This document shows positions 1 to 9,204 of a stretch of DNA of 64,000 nucleotides, one piece after another. The translations under genes were made by a program, and so were the position numbers. Source of the DNA: Sphingobium sp. (GTDB lineage: Bacteria > Pseudomonadota > Alphaproteobacteria > Sphingomonadales > Sphingomonadaceae). The notes beneath the pieces are model-generated. The model made no database searches and was not told the origin of the DNA. It saw nothing but the letters and a program-made list of their open reading frames with translations. Every line of letters starts with the position of its first letter. Positions within the stretch are counted from its first letter, which is position 1. Where the stretch lies: positions 620,001-684,000 of the forward strand of contig SPEL01000002.1 of the NCBI GenBank assembly GCA_009360885.1, written 5' to 3'.

Positions 1-1
1 G

Positions 2-415
2 ATCTTCCTGCAAATCCCGATCTTCTTCGCGCTTTATAAAGTGCTGATGCTGACTATCGAAATGCGTCATCAGCCTTTCATTCTGTGGATTAAGGATTTG
101 TCCGCGCCAGATCCGCTGCACGTGCTGAATCTGTTTGGCCTGCTGCCTTTCACTCCTCCATCATTCCTCGGCATTGGTATACTCGCCATCATATTGGGCA
201 TCACCATGTGGTTGCAGTTCCGCCTGAACCCGGCGCCGATGGACGACATGCAGAAGCAGATCTTCGCTATCATGCCGTGGATGATGATGTTCGTCATGGC
301 ACCTTTTGCGGCAGGCCTGCTCATTTACTGGATCACGTCCAATATCCTCACTATCGCACAGCAAAGCTGGCTCTATAGCCGCCATCCGCAGCTAAAACAG
401 GCAGTCGCAAAGTGA
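2..415 (+). CDS. yidC: Membrane protein insertase YidC, C-terminal part (5' end outside window)
   Basis: This is the last 137 codons of an open frame that enters from the left edge. YidC inserts and folds proteins in the inner membrane, alone or with SecYEG. The visible part has the family's late hydrophobic segments, including one near the end that carries the typical [19 protein letters not shown] motif, followed by a short basic tail. The first start-like codon inside the window is not the true start, because the frame is open and YidC-like back to base 2. The stop overlaps the GTG of engB by four bases (GTGA), so the two are probably translationally coupled. The yidC-engB order is common in alphaproteobacteria. 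Confidence 0.93.
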   Translation: MFLQIPIFFALYKVLMLTIEMRHQPFILWIKDLSAPDPLHVLNLFGLLPFTPPSFLGIGILAIILGITMWLQFRLNPAPMDDMQKQIFAIMPWMMMFVMAPFAAGLLIYWITSNILTIAQQSWLYSRHPQLKQAVAK

Positions 416-1104
416 GTGATGTGCCAGTGCCTGCGCAGGGGCAGGAACAGGAAGAAGCGGGCTTTTCCGTAGAACAGCTAGAGGCAGCCCGACGTGTTTT
501 CGCCGGGCCGGTTGCCTTTTTACGCTCTGCCCCGTCGCTCAAGTTCCTGCCTGACCCGATTGTAAAGGAGGTGGCCTTTGCGGGCCGATCCAATGTTGGT
601 AAGTCGTCGCTGCTCAATGCGCTCACCAACCGCAATGGTCTGGCGCGTACATCCAACACACCGGGGCGTACACAGGAACTCAATTTCTTCGATATTGGCG
701 CGGTTGATGAAACACCGCCGATTTTCCGTCTCGTGGATATGCCCGGCTATGGCTATGCCAAAGCACCCAAGGATATGGTGCGCCAGTGGCGGTTTCTGGT
801 GAATGATTATCTGCGGGGACGCGCCGTTCTGAAACGCACATTGGTGCTGATTGATAGCCGCCATGGCATCAAAGACGTTGACTATGAAATGATGAAAATG
901 CTGGATGAGGCGGCGGTCAGCTATCGCCTTGTCCTCACCAAGGCAGATAAGATAAAGGCCAGCGAACTGGAAGCCGTTACCCAACGAACCATCGCAGAGG
1001 CCCGCAAGCATCCTGCCGCCCATCCGGAAATTATCGCCACATCCTCGGAAAAGGGCATGGGCATAGCCGAATTACGCGCGGCGGTTATAGAAGCGCTAAA
1101 CTGA
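412..1104 (+). CDS. engB: Ribosome biogenesis GTPase EngB (YihA/YsxC)
   Basis: This is a 230-residue TRAFAC-class GTPase needed for assembly of the large ribosomal subunit. The nucleotide-binding motifs are in order: G1 GRSNVGKSS at about residues 58-66, a threonine-rich switch I before PGRTQ, G3 DMPG at 109-112, G4 TKAD at 176-179 and G5 SSEKG near 211. The GRSNVGKSS and PGYGYA signatures separate EngB from Era and EngA. The N-terminal 35 residues are acidic and poorly conserved. The start is a GTG that overlaps the yidC stop. The length is normal for alphaproteobacterial EngB. Confidence 0.95.
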   Translation: MSDVPVPAQGQEQEEAGFSVEQLEAARRVFAGPVAFLRSAPSLKFLPDPIVKEVAFAGRSNVGKSSLLNALTNRNGLARTSNTPGRTQELNFFDIGAVDETPPIFRLVDMPGYGYAKAPKDMVRQWRFLVNDYLRGRAVLKRTLVLIDSRHGIKDVDYEMMKMLDEAAVSYRLVLTKADKIKASELEAVTQRTIAEARKHPAAHPEIIATSSEKGMGIAELRAAVIEALN

Positions 1105-1158
1105 GCAACCGCCCATTCTGTTCCCGATGGGATGGGCCTTTGGATTAAAGGATCGCCC

Positions 1159-1827
1159 ATGCTGACCATCATCATCGGTAACAAGGCTTATTCTAGCTGG
1201 TCAATACGGGGCTGGCTGGCGGTGCGTCAGTCCGGCCTGCCTTATGAAGAACGTGTCGTCCCGATGTATGACGATGCGTGGCCAGAGCGGAAACAGCAAA
1301 GCGATCTCGCTGTTTCGGCGGGCAAAATCCCGACTTTATGGGATGGTGATATTGCGGTGTGGGACAGCATCGCCATAGTCGATTATCTCAATGATAGTAC
1401 TGGTGATCGCCTCTTTTGGCCGCAGGATAAAGCTGCCCGCGCCCTCGCCCGCTCTATGGCCGCAGAAATGCACAGCAGCTATGTGCCACTGCGCAAGTCC
1501 TGCTCAATGAATGTACGCCGCGTGTTTACTGACACCCCCAGCGAAGCGGTTCTGGACAATCTCAGCCGTATCACTTCCCTTTGGGAACAGGCCCGCACCC
1601 GGTTCGGGGCGGATGGCCCTTATTTATTTGGCGCATTTGGCGCGGCAGACATCATGTTCGCGCCCGTCATTTTCCGCATCGCTGGCTATAGTCTGCCGGT
1701 ATCGGGTATCAGCAAAGACTATGTCGAAGCCATGCTCGCCCACCCATGGATGATGGAATGGGTGGAAGGCGCGAAAGAAGAAAGCTGGGTTCTGGACCAA
1801 TATGAAGGCGGCCCGGATTATAGCTGA
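1159..1827 (+). CDS. Glutathione S-transferase family protein
   Basis: This is a 222-residue soluble protein with an N-terminal thioredoxin-like half and an all-helical C-terminal half, as in cytosolic glutathione transferases. The N-terminus has the KAYSSWSIRGWLA pattern with candidate catalytic serines, then a cis-proline region (KIPTLWDG) and an acidic-serine glutathione contact (WDSIAIVDYL). The substrate cannot be inferred. I chose the ATG at 1159 because AAAGGA lies six bases upstream. An upstream in-frame ATG at 1132 would add nine residues without homology-like character. The gene stands alone between engB and a convergent oxidoreductase gene. Confidence 0.88.
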   Translation: MLTIIIGNKAYSSWSIRGWLAVRQSGLPYEERVVPMYDDAWPERKQQSDLAVSAGKIPTLWDGDIAVWDSIAIVDYLNDSTGDRLFWPQDKAARALARSMAAEMHSSYVPLRKSCSMNVRRVFTDTPSEAVLDNLSRITSLWEQARTRFGADGPYLFGAFGAADIMFAPVIFRIAGYSLPVSGISKDYVEAMLAHPWMMEWVEGAKEESWVLDQYEGGPDYS

Positions 1828-1839
1828 ATATGGTGCCAG

Positions 1840-1870
1840 CCCGCCGCCAGCCGAGGGAAGCAGCGGCGGG
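1840..1870. terminator. GC-rich hairpin between convergent genes
   Basis: The inverted repeat CCCGCCGC / GCGGCGGG (1840-1847 and 1863-1870) lies between the GST gene and the convergent oxidoreductase gene. No clear T-run follows on either strand, so a terminator role is inferred from position only. Confidence 0.35.
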
Positions 1871-1883
1871 ATAGCCTTATAGT

Positions 1884-2495
1884 TTAATAAGCTGCCGTGA
1901 AACGGCTGCGGATATGTTTGCCCTGTTCCAGTTCATCCACCATCGCAATGGCGAAATCGGCAAAGCTGATCTTGCTATCACCGGCATCATCGGAAATGAG
2001 TTGATCGGTCCCGGTGCGGAAGGTGCCCACACGCGGCCCTTCGAAAATGAACGCAGCGGGCGAGAAGAAAGTCCATTCCACCTCTTTTTCACCGCGCAGG
2101 GCCTCAAGGAAATTAATCCCACCCATGGCCATTTCCTTCCACTCAGCCGGGAAATCGGGTGAGTCAATCAGGCGTACACCCGGCGCAACCTCAAGGCTAG
2201 CGGCGCCACCCGTGATAAGAAGCCGCTTAACGCCCGCTTGTTTAACCGCCGACAAAAGCTGACCTGCCGTAACATCGAAATGCAGAGCGCTAATCACTGC
2301 GTCATTGCCGCGAATGAGTTCAGCCAGAGCGGACGGACTCGACGCATCGCCCGCAACCGCGGTGACACCATCGAACACAGGAATCGCTTCTGGCTTACGC
2401 GCGATAGCCTGTACCTGATGGCCCCGGCTCGCCAGTTCCTTTGTTATTTCACTGCCAGCCCGGCCACTTGCACCCAAAACAGCTACTTTCATCAT
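1884..2495 (-). CDS. NAD(P)-dependent oxidoreductase, NmrA/YwnB-like atypical SDR
   Basis: This 203-residue protein has an N-terminal Rossmann fold. The dinucleotide motif GASGRAGSEI is at about residues 8-17, followed by an acidic turn and a conserved NDAVISAL segment. The family (NAD(P)H-binding, atypical short-chain dehydrogenases) includes quinone reductases and redox-sensing proteins, but the substrate here is unknown. The gene is divergent from an HxlR-type regulator 53 bp away. That arrangement is typical of a regulator controlling an adjacent stress reductase, so control by the neighbour is likely. The ATG at 2495 is followed directly by the Rossmann strand, which supports this start. 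Confidence 0.85.
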   Translation of the reverse strand: MMKVAVLGASGRAGSEITKELASRGHQVQAIARKPEAIPVFDGVTAVAGDASSPSALAELIRGNDAVISALHFDVTAGQLLSAVKQAGVKRLLITGGAASLEVAPGVRLIDSPDFPAEWKEMAMGGINFLEALRGEKEVEWTFFSPAAFIFEGPRVGTFRTGTDQLISDDAGDSKISFADFAIAMVDELEQGKHIRSRFTAAY

Positions 2496-2508
2496 ACCAT
2501 CCTTTTAC

Positions 2509-2527
2509 TGGTTTCCATTGGGAACCA
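2509..2527. promoter_or_regulatory. Candidate HxlR operator in divergent intergenic region
   Basis: In the 53-bp gap between the two divergent genes lies the inverted repeat TGGTTTCC-att-GGGAACCA. The arms are eight bases with one mismatch (2509-2516 and 2520-2527). HxlR-family dimers bind short dyads like this and often autoregulate. Binding is inferred from position and symmetry. Confidence 0.5.
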
Positions 2528-2548
2528 AGTTAACTATAGAAACCGATC

Positions 2549-2965
2549 ATGCAAGACGGCACTTTACACTCACCCGGTAACTTCGAAGAAACCATCATCC
2601 TGCGCGGCGACGTTTATGCCGCCCAATGCCCCACCCGCCAGTTGCTGGACCGTGTGGGCGATAAATGGAGCGTCCTCATCCTCACCCTGATTGGCGAGAA
2701 ATCAATTCGGTTCAATGAGCTGAAGAGGAACATTAACGGCATATCACAAAAAATGCTCAGCCAGACATTGCGTTCATTGGAACGCGATGGGCTGGTCATC
2801 CGCACAGTTGAGCAAACTATGCCCGTTGCCGTCAGCTACGGCATCACTCCATTAGGCGCAGAGCTTCTTTCAACCCTGCAAGCCCTTATCAACTGGGCCG
2901 AAACGCGTATGAATGCTGTCAGCGCCGCACAAATTCTGTATGACCAGCGCAAGGAAACAGATTGA
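2549..2965 (+). CDS. HxlR-family winged-helix transcriptional regulator
   Basis: This is a 138-residue one-domain regulator. Family hallmarks are the early cysteine followed by PTRQLLDRVGDKWSVLIL, the FNELKR and ISQKMLSQTLRSLERDGL recognition region, and the wing ending VSYGITPLG. HxlR proteins dimerise and often sense aldehydes, quinones or oxidants through the N-terminal cysteine (here the C in AAQCPTRQ, about residue 31). The gene is divergent from the NAD(P)-binding oxidoreductase, with a palindrome between them, so that gene is the likely target. The effector is unknown. Confidence 0.92.
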   Translation: MQDGTLHSPGNFEETIILRGDVYAAQCPTRQLLDRVGDKWSVLILTLIGEKSIRFNELKRNINGISQKMLSQTLRSLERDGLVIRTVEQTMPVAVSYGITPLGAELLSTLQALINWAETRMNAVSAAQILYDQRKETD

Positions 2966-2978
2966 GCTTGTTCGGTCG

Positions 2979-3641
2979 CTATAGCAAGCGAATGCTTTGC
3001 TCCGCTGCTTGCGCCGCCCGCCGTGCCGCTAGCAGCAAATTGGTCTGGAAATCCCCAACGCTCTCCCCATTGGCATCATCGGTCGTTGCCTTGATCGCCG
3101 CCCACGGCACATCATAAAGCGCTGCTACCTGTGCCAACGCGCCGGTTTCCATATCGACCAGATCCCCTTCCAGCGCATTACGCAGCCGCAGGCTATGGTC
3201 CGGGCACTCAACAAAGCTGTCTCCGGTGATGATCCGCGCAACCGGCAAGCCAATATCGGGCAGAGCAAAAGCGGTAAAAGCTTCCACTTCTGCTGGCCCA
3301 ATAGGCCAGCTTCCCGCGGTGTAATGGGTAAATCCAGTCGGGCGATGCGCCCCAAAATCGCCTTGCAAAGCCTCGGTAATCCGGAAACAATCGCCGACCT
3401 TATCCGATAATTTGCCTGCCGTGCCGATAATCATCAGTATATCGGCCTGATGTTCCTGCATCATCAGCGTACCGGCCAATGCGGCGTTGACCTTACCCAC
3501 ACCACAACAAGCAATGGCAATGTCATGACCGGCATGGTTGAGAAGCCGAAAATTATAAGGGCCAACGCGCCGCTCTGTCCCTTCCCCCGGCAAAAAGGCC
3601 GCCGCTTCTTCCTCTACACCGGTGATGATGCCGATACGCAT
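2979..3641 (-). CDS. mtnN: 5'-methylthioadenosine/S-adenosylhomocysteine nucleosidase-type phosphorylase
   Basis: This 220-residue member of the PNP/UDP phosphorylase superfamily would cleave adenine from methylthioadenosine and S-adenosylhomocysteine. It has the N-terminal GITGVEEEAAAF start with the family's glutamate near residue 11, the GVGKVNAA nucleoside-binding loop, the DMETGALAQ ribose-binding glutamate and a late catalytic-type aspartate in TTDDANGES. The sequence is divergent from E. coli MtnN, so a related nucleoside phosphorylase is possible. It lies six bases downstream of apt in one transcript. Adenine released here would be the substrate of Apt. Confidence 0.82.
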   Translation of the reverse strand: MRIGIITGVEEEAAAFLPGEGTERRVGPYNFRLLNHAGHDIAIACCGVGKVNAALAGTLMMQEHQADILMIIGTAGKLSDKVGDCFRITEALQGDFGAHRPTGFTHYTAGSWPIGPAEVEAFTAFALPDIGLPVARIITGDSFVECPDHSLRLRNALEGDLVDMETGALAQVAALYDVPWAAIKATTDDANGESVGDFQTNLLLAARRAAQAAEQSIRLL

Positions 3642-3647
3642 GGCGGC

Positions 3648-4223
3648 TCAATCCCCCTCAAAGGAGATGAGTGCGCGACTTTGGACCCCCGCCTGCGCCA
3701 ATGCCTTAGCGCCGCCCAGATCGGGAAGATCAATCAGGAAACGCGCCTCAACCACATGCGCCCCCTGCCCGCGTAGCAACTCAACACCAGCGAGCGCCGT
3801 ACCGCCAGTGGCGATAAGATCATCGACCAGCAGCACCCTCATATGCTGGTCTACCGCGCCGATATGCATCTCTATCCGGTCCGTTCCATATTCCAGCGCA
3901 TAATCAACACCGACAGCTTCGCCTGGCAGCTTCCCGGATTTGCGGAGCATCACCACGCCTTTGCCCAGCTTATAAGCCAGCGCCGAGGCGATAATGAAAC
4001 CGCGCGCCTCTATGCCCGCAATCTTATCAACCCCATCGGCATCAAAACTATCGGCCAGCCGGTCGATCGCACTATGAAAACCCGGCCCATCGAGCAGCAA
4101 TGTCGACACATCCCGGAACATCACCCCTGCCTTGGGATAATCGGCAATGGTGCGCACCAACGCAGCCAGATCCGCATTATCACTGCGCCCCGGTTTTTCG
4201 GGCGAAAGCGTCATATCCAGCAT
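3648..4223 (-). CDS. apt: Adenine phosphoribosyltransferase
   Basis: This 191-residue type I phosphoribosyltransferase salvages adenine to AMP using PRPP. The PRPP-binding loop LLVDDLIATGGTA is in the C-terminal half. The family's GIEARGFIIASALAYKLG and LRKSGKLPG segments precede it. I placed the start at the ATG at 4223, which has AGGAA about nine bases upstream. An in-frame TTG at 4241 would add six residues without a better signal. The gene is first in a two-gene unit with the nucleosidase gene, linking methylthioadenosine breakdown to adenine salvage. Confidence 0.94.
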   Translation of the reverse strand: MLDMTLSPEKPGRSDNADLAALVRTIADYPKAGVMFRDVSTLLLDGPGFHSAIDRLADSFDADGVDKIAGIEARGFIIASALAYKLGKGVVMLRKSGKLPGEAVGVDYALEYGTDRIEMHIGAVDQHMRVLLVDDLIATGGTALAGVELLRGQGAHVVEARFLIDLPDLGGAKALAQAGVQSRALISFEGD

Positions 4224-4382
4224 CGGTGCTATTTCCTGCAAAGGGGCATTACCAGATAATGCTCATAGAATATCCGGCGCCATGGCGGCAACCTGCTAAT
4301 CCCGCGCGCCGCCTCTTTATTGCCCGCTTTTCTTACTCCTCTCCTCTGGCGCGCTTTGCCATCATCGGTTATCCCACCGGGC

Positions 4383-5537
4383 ATGACACATCCTGCCCTT
4401 TCTCAGCATGACCCGCTTCCCCTTGCAATCACGCTCATGGCTTGCCCATCCGTCACACCGGCGACTGGCGCTGTGTTCGATGCCCTAGAGGCTATGCTGA
4501 CGCCTTTGGGGTTTGAGGTAGATCGTTTCCTGAGCGGGGAAGCCCCCGATGGCCCGGTTGAAAATATGATCGCCCTGCGTCGCAATGGCGACGGCCCCCA
4601 TCTCGCCTTTGCCGGGCATCTTGATGTTGTGCCTCCGGGTGATGGCTGGACCAGCGAAGCCTTCGCGCCGGAAGTGCGCGGTGATTTGCTCTATGGCCGG
4701 GGCGCTGTCGATATGAAGGGCAGCATCGCTAGTTTCGTCGCTGCATTGGCGCAGGTGGATGATCTAGCGGAACGCCCGGCAGGAACCATCAGCCTGCTCA
4801 TCACAGGCGACGAAGAAGGCGTTGCCCTCCATGGCACCCGTTCCATCATCACCCGCATGAAGGAACGCGGCATAGCACCGGATTTATGCGTGGTGGGTGA
4901 ACCTACATCGGTCAATCAACTGGGCGACATGGTGAAAATCGGCCGGCGAGGCTCGGTCAATATGTGGATCACAGTGAATGGCACGCAGGGGCATGTCGCC
5001 TATCCGCATCTGGCGGACAATCCCATTCCACGCCTTGTCCGTATCCTCTCCGCTATAGAGGCAATCACTCTGGATGAAGGCAATGACTGGTTTCAACCCA
5101 GCAACATCGAAATTACCGATATTTCCGTGGGTAATCAGGCGACCAACGTCATACCGGCGCAGGCTCGTGCGCGCATTTCCATCCGCTTTAATGATATGCA
5201 TAGCGGTGAAGGATTGACCCAGCGCATCCGTGCGCTGGTAGAGGCAGAAGGCGGCGAGCTCAGCGCACAAATTAGCGGCGAGGCATTTCTCACCCCTCCC
5301 GGTGCGCTGTCTACGCTGATAAGCGAAGCCATAGAACATGTGACCGGCATCACGCCTGAGCTTTCCACCACCGGCGGCACATCCGATGCGCGTTTCCTCT
5401 CCGCCTTATGTCCGGTTGTGGAATTTGGCCTCTGTAACGCGACCATGCATAAGCTGGATGAAGCCGTCGCCGTGGATGATCTGCGCCGCCTGAGCAGCAT
5501 TTATGCGGACATTATCAACCGCGCCCTGCAAAGCTGA
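4383..5537 (+). CDS. dapE: Succinyl-diaminopimelate desuccinylase
   Basis: This 384-residue M20-family zinc peptidase hydrolyses N-succinyl-LL-diaminopimelate in the lysine and peptidoglycan precursor pathway. Metal and catalytic residues are visible: GHLD with His79 and Asp81, Asp110 in GRGAVDMKG, the Glu pair of GDEEG at 144-145, Glu173 in VGEPTS and a late histidine in ATMHKLDE. The lid/dimerisation domain lies between about 185 and 295. The ATG at 4383 begins close to the usual N-terminus. A longer in-frame start at 4320 would add 21 unlikely residues overlapping the apt upstream region. Confidence 0.95.
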   Translation: MTHPALSQHDPLPLAITLMACPSVTPATGAVFDALEAMLTPLGFEVDRFLSGEAPDGPVENMIALRRNGDGPHLAFAGHLDVVPPGDGWTSEAFAPEVRGDLLYGRGAVDMKGSIASFVAALAQVDDLAERPAGTISLLITGDEEGVALHGTRSIITRMKERGIAPDLCVVGEPTSVNQLGDMVKIGRRGSVNMWITVNGTQGHVAYPHLADNPIPRLVRILSAIEAITLDEGNDWFQPSNIEITDISVGNQATNVIPAQARARISIRFNDMHSGEGLTQRIRALVEAEGGELSAQISGEAFLTPPGALSTLISEAIEHVTGITPELSTTGGTSDARFLSALCPVVEFGLCNATMHKLDEAVAVDDLRRLSSIYADIINRALQS

Positions 5538-5559
5538 CAAGTGGGAAAAAACAGCGCCT

Positions 5560-7308
5560 TCATGCCTGCACATAGGCGGCAGGCATATCGCTGAACCGTG
5601 CCAGATACGCTCTTTCCCGAATTGGGCGAGAGAGCGCATATCCCTGAAAGACATTGCACCCCATGGCTTGCAACAGGGCGATCTGCTCTGTCTTTTCCAC
5701 GCCTTCAGCCACAATCGGTAGTTCCAGACCCTTTACCAGCCCGATAATCGCGGCACAGATCGTTCTGGCCTCAGTAGATACAGCAATATCACGCACCACT
5801 TTACGGTCGATTTTTACCACATCAATTGGCAGGCCCCGCAAGCGCGGCAGGTTGGAAAACCCTGTGCCAAAATCATCAACTGCGATGGTCACTCCCCCCG
5901 TGCGCACCTGCGCCAGCTTCTCCACTATATCTGGCCGCAGGCTCATCATCAGCGTTTCACTGAGTTCCAGTTCCAGACGACCGGGCGGCACATCATGGCG
6001 TATCATCGCCGCATGGAAACGATCAAAAAAATCCGGCTGCATCAGTTCCCGTGCCGATATATTCATCGAGATACGTTGTTTAACGCCCATTGCCGCCCAT
6101 CGCCGTGCGGTCAGGCAAACCTCGTTCATCACCCAATCGCCCAGCTCGACGATCAGACCTGTTTCTTCGGCCAGAGAAACAAACCCGTCTGGCGTTACCA
6201 ACCCTTCCCGAAAAGGATGATCCCACCGCACCAGAGCCTCCGCACAGACAACATGCCGGGTGACGATATCTACTTGCGGCTGAAACCGCAGCAAAAATTC
6301 ATTGCGTTCAATGGCCTGCCTGAGTTCCTGCTCACGCTGCGCACGTCCCGAAAGACGTTTTTCTAGTTCTTCGGAATAGAGGCGCACCTGCCCACGCCCC
6401 CCATGTTTTGCATCATACATGGCCTGATCGGCGCTACGCAGCAAAGCCGTTAAGGTCATGCCATGTGCCGGGTAAGACGATATGCCGACAGACGCGCCTA
6501 TTTTCGCCTGAGCCCCCCCAACATCAAAAGGGCCATCCAGCGTATATTGAATGGCGCGCCCAACCCGCATCGCGGTTTCCACATCCGCAATATCCGGCAG
6601 GAACAGGGTAAATTCATCCCCCGCAAACCGCCCCAGCGATGCATCGCCTGCGTCATCCCGCGCTTCATGCATGATAACTTCGCGCAGACGCCCTGCCACA
6701 TAAGTTAGCACATGATCGCCTGCCGCATGGCCCAGCGTATCATTGACGGTTTTGAAGCCATCCAGATCGATGAAAATCATCGCACCGATTCGGTTGGTGC
6801 CCTCGGCTTCGGCAAGCCAGCGATCAACCTGTCGGCAAAAGCTGACGCGGTTAGCAAGCCCCGTCAGGGAATCCACCATCGCCAATGTCTGAACATTTTC
6901 GATATTATCATAGGTTTTGCGGAATAATTTTTCCAGCGCACCCGATAATTCCGGCATAACCGCATGAACCTGCGCAGGCAAAGGCGTCAGAAAATCACCA
7001 TGAGACGCCGCCAGCATCCGCCGTGTAATATGCCTGATAGCCCCCGCAAAACGGTCCACCAGATTATAGACAATCAGGAAAACGATGGCAGATAGCAGCA
7101 CGGCACCGGCAATGATGGTGGCCACGCCCACCGCGGCATAATGCGCCCATAGCATCACGGCAAAGAACATAAGACCGGATATACCACCAGCGCCCGCGGC
7201 AAATGCCTTGCCATGCCGAAAGATGAACCTATCCCAATTCAACTTTATATCAACCCGATGCCCCGACGATAAGATGCATGATCCGTAAGGCCACACCCTA
7301 ATGTTCAA
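5560..7308 (-). CDS. Membrane-anchored GGDEF-EAL cyclic-di-GMP enzyme
   Basis: This is a protein of about 580 residues with two N-terminal transmembrane helices (about 38-57 and 60-82), a GGDEF domain (about 140-310) and an EAL domain (about 325-575). The diguanylate cyclase signature is AGDEF at 229-233, a variant still found in active enzymes. No RxxD inhibitory site is visible just before it. The phosphodiesterase residues all appear: EAL at 357-359, NISARE, the glutamates of ELSE, DDFG, KIDR and AEGVE. Either activity is therefore possible. The start is unsettled: 7308 is a TTG, a GTG occurs at 7296, and there is no ATG before residue 47, inside the membrane segment. Confidence 0.92.
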   Translation of the reverse strand: MNIRVWPYGSCILSSGHRVDIKLNWDRFIFRHGKAFAAGAGGISGLMFFAVMLWAHYAAVGVATIIAGAVLLSAIVFLIVYNLVDRFAGAIRHITRRMLAASHGDFLTPLPAQVHAVMPELSGALEKLFRKTYDNIENVQTLAMVDSLTGLANRVSFCRQVDRWLAEAEGTNRIGAMIFIDLDGFKTVNDTLGHAAGDHVLTYVAGRLREVIMHEARDDAGDASLGRFAGDEFTLFLPDIADVETAMRVGRAIQYTLDGPFDVGGAQAKIGASVGISSYPAHGMTLTALLRSADQAMYDAKHGGRGQVRLYSEELEKRLSGRAQREQELRQAIERNEFLLRFQPQVDIVTRHVVCAEALVRWDHPFREGLVTPDGFVSLAEETGLIVELGDWVMNEVCLTARRWAAMGVKQRISMNISARELMQPDFFDRFHAAMIRHDVPPGRLELELSETLMMSLRPDIVEKLAQVRTGGVTIAVDDFGTGFSNLPRLRGLPIDVVKIDRKVVRDIAVSTEARTICAAIIGLVKGLELPIVAEGVEKTEQIALLQAMGCNVFQGYALSRPIRERAYLARFSDMPAAYVQA

Positions 7309-7355
7309 ATGTTAACAAAAATATAGGGGTGAGATGCACGCAATGGCTATATGGT

Positions 7356-7937
7356 TCAGCGATTACGACGCAAAATTATGTAAAGTGCACCGCGCCCGCC
7401 ATGCCTTGGGTGGGCAGTGCGCACACTCGCTATGGCATCCGCATGGGGGCTAAGAGCCAGCCAATGCCCAATTTCTGCGCGAATTGCCCCTCGCGTTCTT
7501 TCCTCGTGCAAAGCGGTCGGCGCAGGGCGTGGATTACCGGTGACGACCAATAACACCCTCACCCCCCGCATAACCGCAGAGCCAAGCATCTGGTCCAGCC
7601 GCTGATGCGCCGCAGACAGCGTATAACCATGCAGATCGATGCTCATTTCAGGGGCGATATTGCCGCTGGTGATCCGCTTCTCCCACCCATCATCCAGCTT
7701 CGCGACCGGGCGGGAACGCGGCGAAGACAGCGGCGTTTCAACCTTCCGCAGACTGGCTGAGGCCCGAAGCGCCTTGCTGACGGCTTCCGAAGGCTCATCC
7801 GGCAGCATCAGCACCTGCGGAACAGGCACAGCCTTTTTGACGGACGCACTGCGCCGCCCCGGAATAGGTCGCACGGTCTGTGACAACCTGTCCCACATCT
7901 GCTGCTCTTCGGGGCTAAGGCGTCGTCGTCCGGCCAT
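7356..7937 (-). CDS. Smr/MutS2-type domain protein
   Basis: This 193-residue protein has a basic, low-complexity N-terminal half and a C-terminal Smr domain starting near SIDLHGYTLSAA. The DLHG motif and the late TAHPRHGGRGALYIIL segment are diagnostic. Smr domains bind or nick nucleic acids, and bacterial stand-alone members have been linked to RNA cleavage and ribosome rescue, but the exact role here is unknown. The gene overlaps the 3' end of mltA by 23 bp and is the last gene of the Tim44-mltA-smr unit, an order repeated across alphaproteobacteria. Confidence 0.88.
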   Translation of the reverse strand: MAGRRRLSPEEQQMWDRLSQTVRPIPGRRSASVKKAVPVPQVLMLPDEPSEAVSKALRASASLRKVETPLSSPRSRPVAKLDDGWEKRITSGNIAPEMSIDLHGYTLSAAHQRLDQMLGSAVMRGVRVLLVVTGNPRPAPTALHEERTRGAIRAEIGHWLALSPHADAIASVRTAHPRHGGRGALYIILRRNR

Positions 7938-9204
7938 AATCCGCCGTCAATCGCGCATAACTTCCTATGGGTAGCAGCAAATAAGCACTGCCACGCCCGG
8001 ACATTCCGCCAGCTATCTGCCGTGCCCGATCACCCGCGCCCCAAAATGTGTCTACCCGGTTCGCTCCCTTAATGGCACCTCCTGTATCCTGGGCAATCCA
8101 CAGGCCCGATGCCTCTGCACGATCAAGCGACAGGAAAATCGGCGCGCCCAGCGGTATATAGCGTGGGTCCGCCGCAACGCTGGCCTCCGCCGTAACCGGC
8201 AGGCCCAGTGCACCAAGCGGGCCGGGGCCGGTCAGCTCCTTAAAGAAAATAAAGCTCTTATTCTCGTTCATGATGGCGCGCCCCTCCACCGGGTTAGCGC
8301 GCAAATAGCCCATAATATCCTGCATCGAACCGGCTTGTATCAGCCCCCGGTCCTTCATCAGCTTGCCAATGCCGGTATAATCACGGCCATTCTGACCATC
8401 ATAGCCGATACGCATAACCGAGCCATCAGGCAGACGCAGGCGTCCGCTACCCTGAATTTGCAGGAAGAAAAACTCAACCACATCCGCCGCCCAGGCGATT
8501 TCCAGCCCACGCCCAGCCAATGCGCCATTTTCTATCGCAGCGCGATCCGCATAAGGCACCAGCTTTTGCCCATTGACCTGCCCTCGAACCGTCCGGCCCT
8601 TCAGACTATCGGTAAATAGCCCAAGATCGACATCAATCAGGTCATTTGGGCGGCGATAGACCGGCACCTGATACCGCCCCTGCTGCGTTCTGGACCCACT
8701 AATTTCCGGCTCATAATAACCCGTGGCAAAGGCCTTGCCATCGCCAATCTGCACAGCCTCAAAATAGCGGACGAAAAATTCCGCTGCATTATCATCCGGC
8801 CAGCTTGTCGCCACGGCGCAGGCATTCGCCCAGTCTTGCCCGCGCGTCAGCCCCGATGAGTCCGCCCGGCGCACGAGCGAGGGGCAGGAAATGCGAAAAG
8901 CCGCCAGAGCCGCGCGGGTGCGCGCATCATAGCGCAGAAAATCAGCAAGCGGTGGCCCCTGTACAAAGCCAGCCCCCAGCGCATTATCCCCCGGCACTAC
9001 CGCAGGAGGTGTCCCCGGTTCCGGGCGCAATACTGGCGGTGGAGCAACAGGCGCAGGAGGGGATTTCTGGCCGTTCTGAGAAGGCGCAGGGGCAGATGGC
9101 CCCGCCGACGGCGGTATTAGCGTACTAGAGCAAGCCGACAGCAATAAGGCGGCCCCCACCCCGATCATAGCGCGCCATAGTACCGAACAGGTCCCCCATG
9201 ACAT
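7915..9204 (-). CDS. mltA: Membrane-bound lytic murein transglycosylase A (lipoprotein)
   Basis: MltA cleaves peptidoglycan glycan strands, leaving 1,6-anhydromuramic ends, from the inner face of the outer membrane. From the ATG at 9204 the protein has 429 residues and a lipoprotein signal ending ALLLSAC (cysteine at position 25). A proline-rich linker follows, then the MltA barrel domain (GYYEPEISGS) and the C-terminal 3D domain. The latter contains the catalytic-type aspartates in AQDTGGAIKG and RVDTFWGAG. A longer frame opens at an ATG at 9303 that overlaps the upstream stop (TGATG), but it would bury the signal peptide behind 33 extra residues, so I prefer 9204. The start remains uncertain. 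Confidence 0.92.
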   Translation of the reverse strand: MSWGTCSVLWRAMIGVGAALLLSACSSTLIPPSAGPSAPAPSQNGQKSPPAPVAPPPVLRPEPGTPPAVVPGDNALGAGFVQGPPLADFLRYDARTRAALAAFRISCPSLVRRADSSGLTRGQDWANACAVATSWPDDNAAEFFVRYFEAVQIGDGKAFATGYYEPEISGSRTQQGRYQVPVYRRPNDLIDVDLGLFTDSLKGRTVRGQVNGQKLVPYADRAAIENGALAGRGLEIAWAADVVEFFFLQIQGSGRLRLPDGSVMRIGYDGQNGRDYTGIGKLMKDRGLIQAGSMQDIMGYLRANPVEGRAIMNENKSFIFFKELTGPGPLGALGLPVTAEASVAADPRYIPLGAPIFLSLDRAEASGLWIAQDTGGAIKGANRVDTFWGAGDRARQIAGGMSGRGSAYLLLPIGSYARLTADYGRTTTP

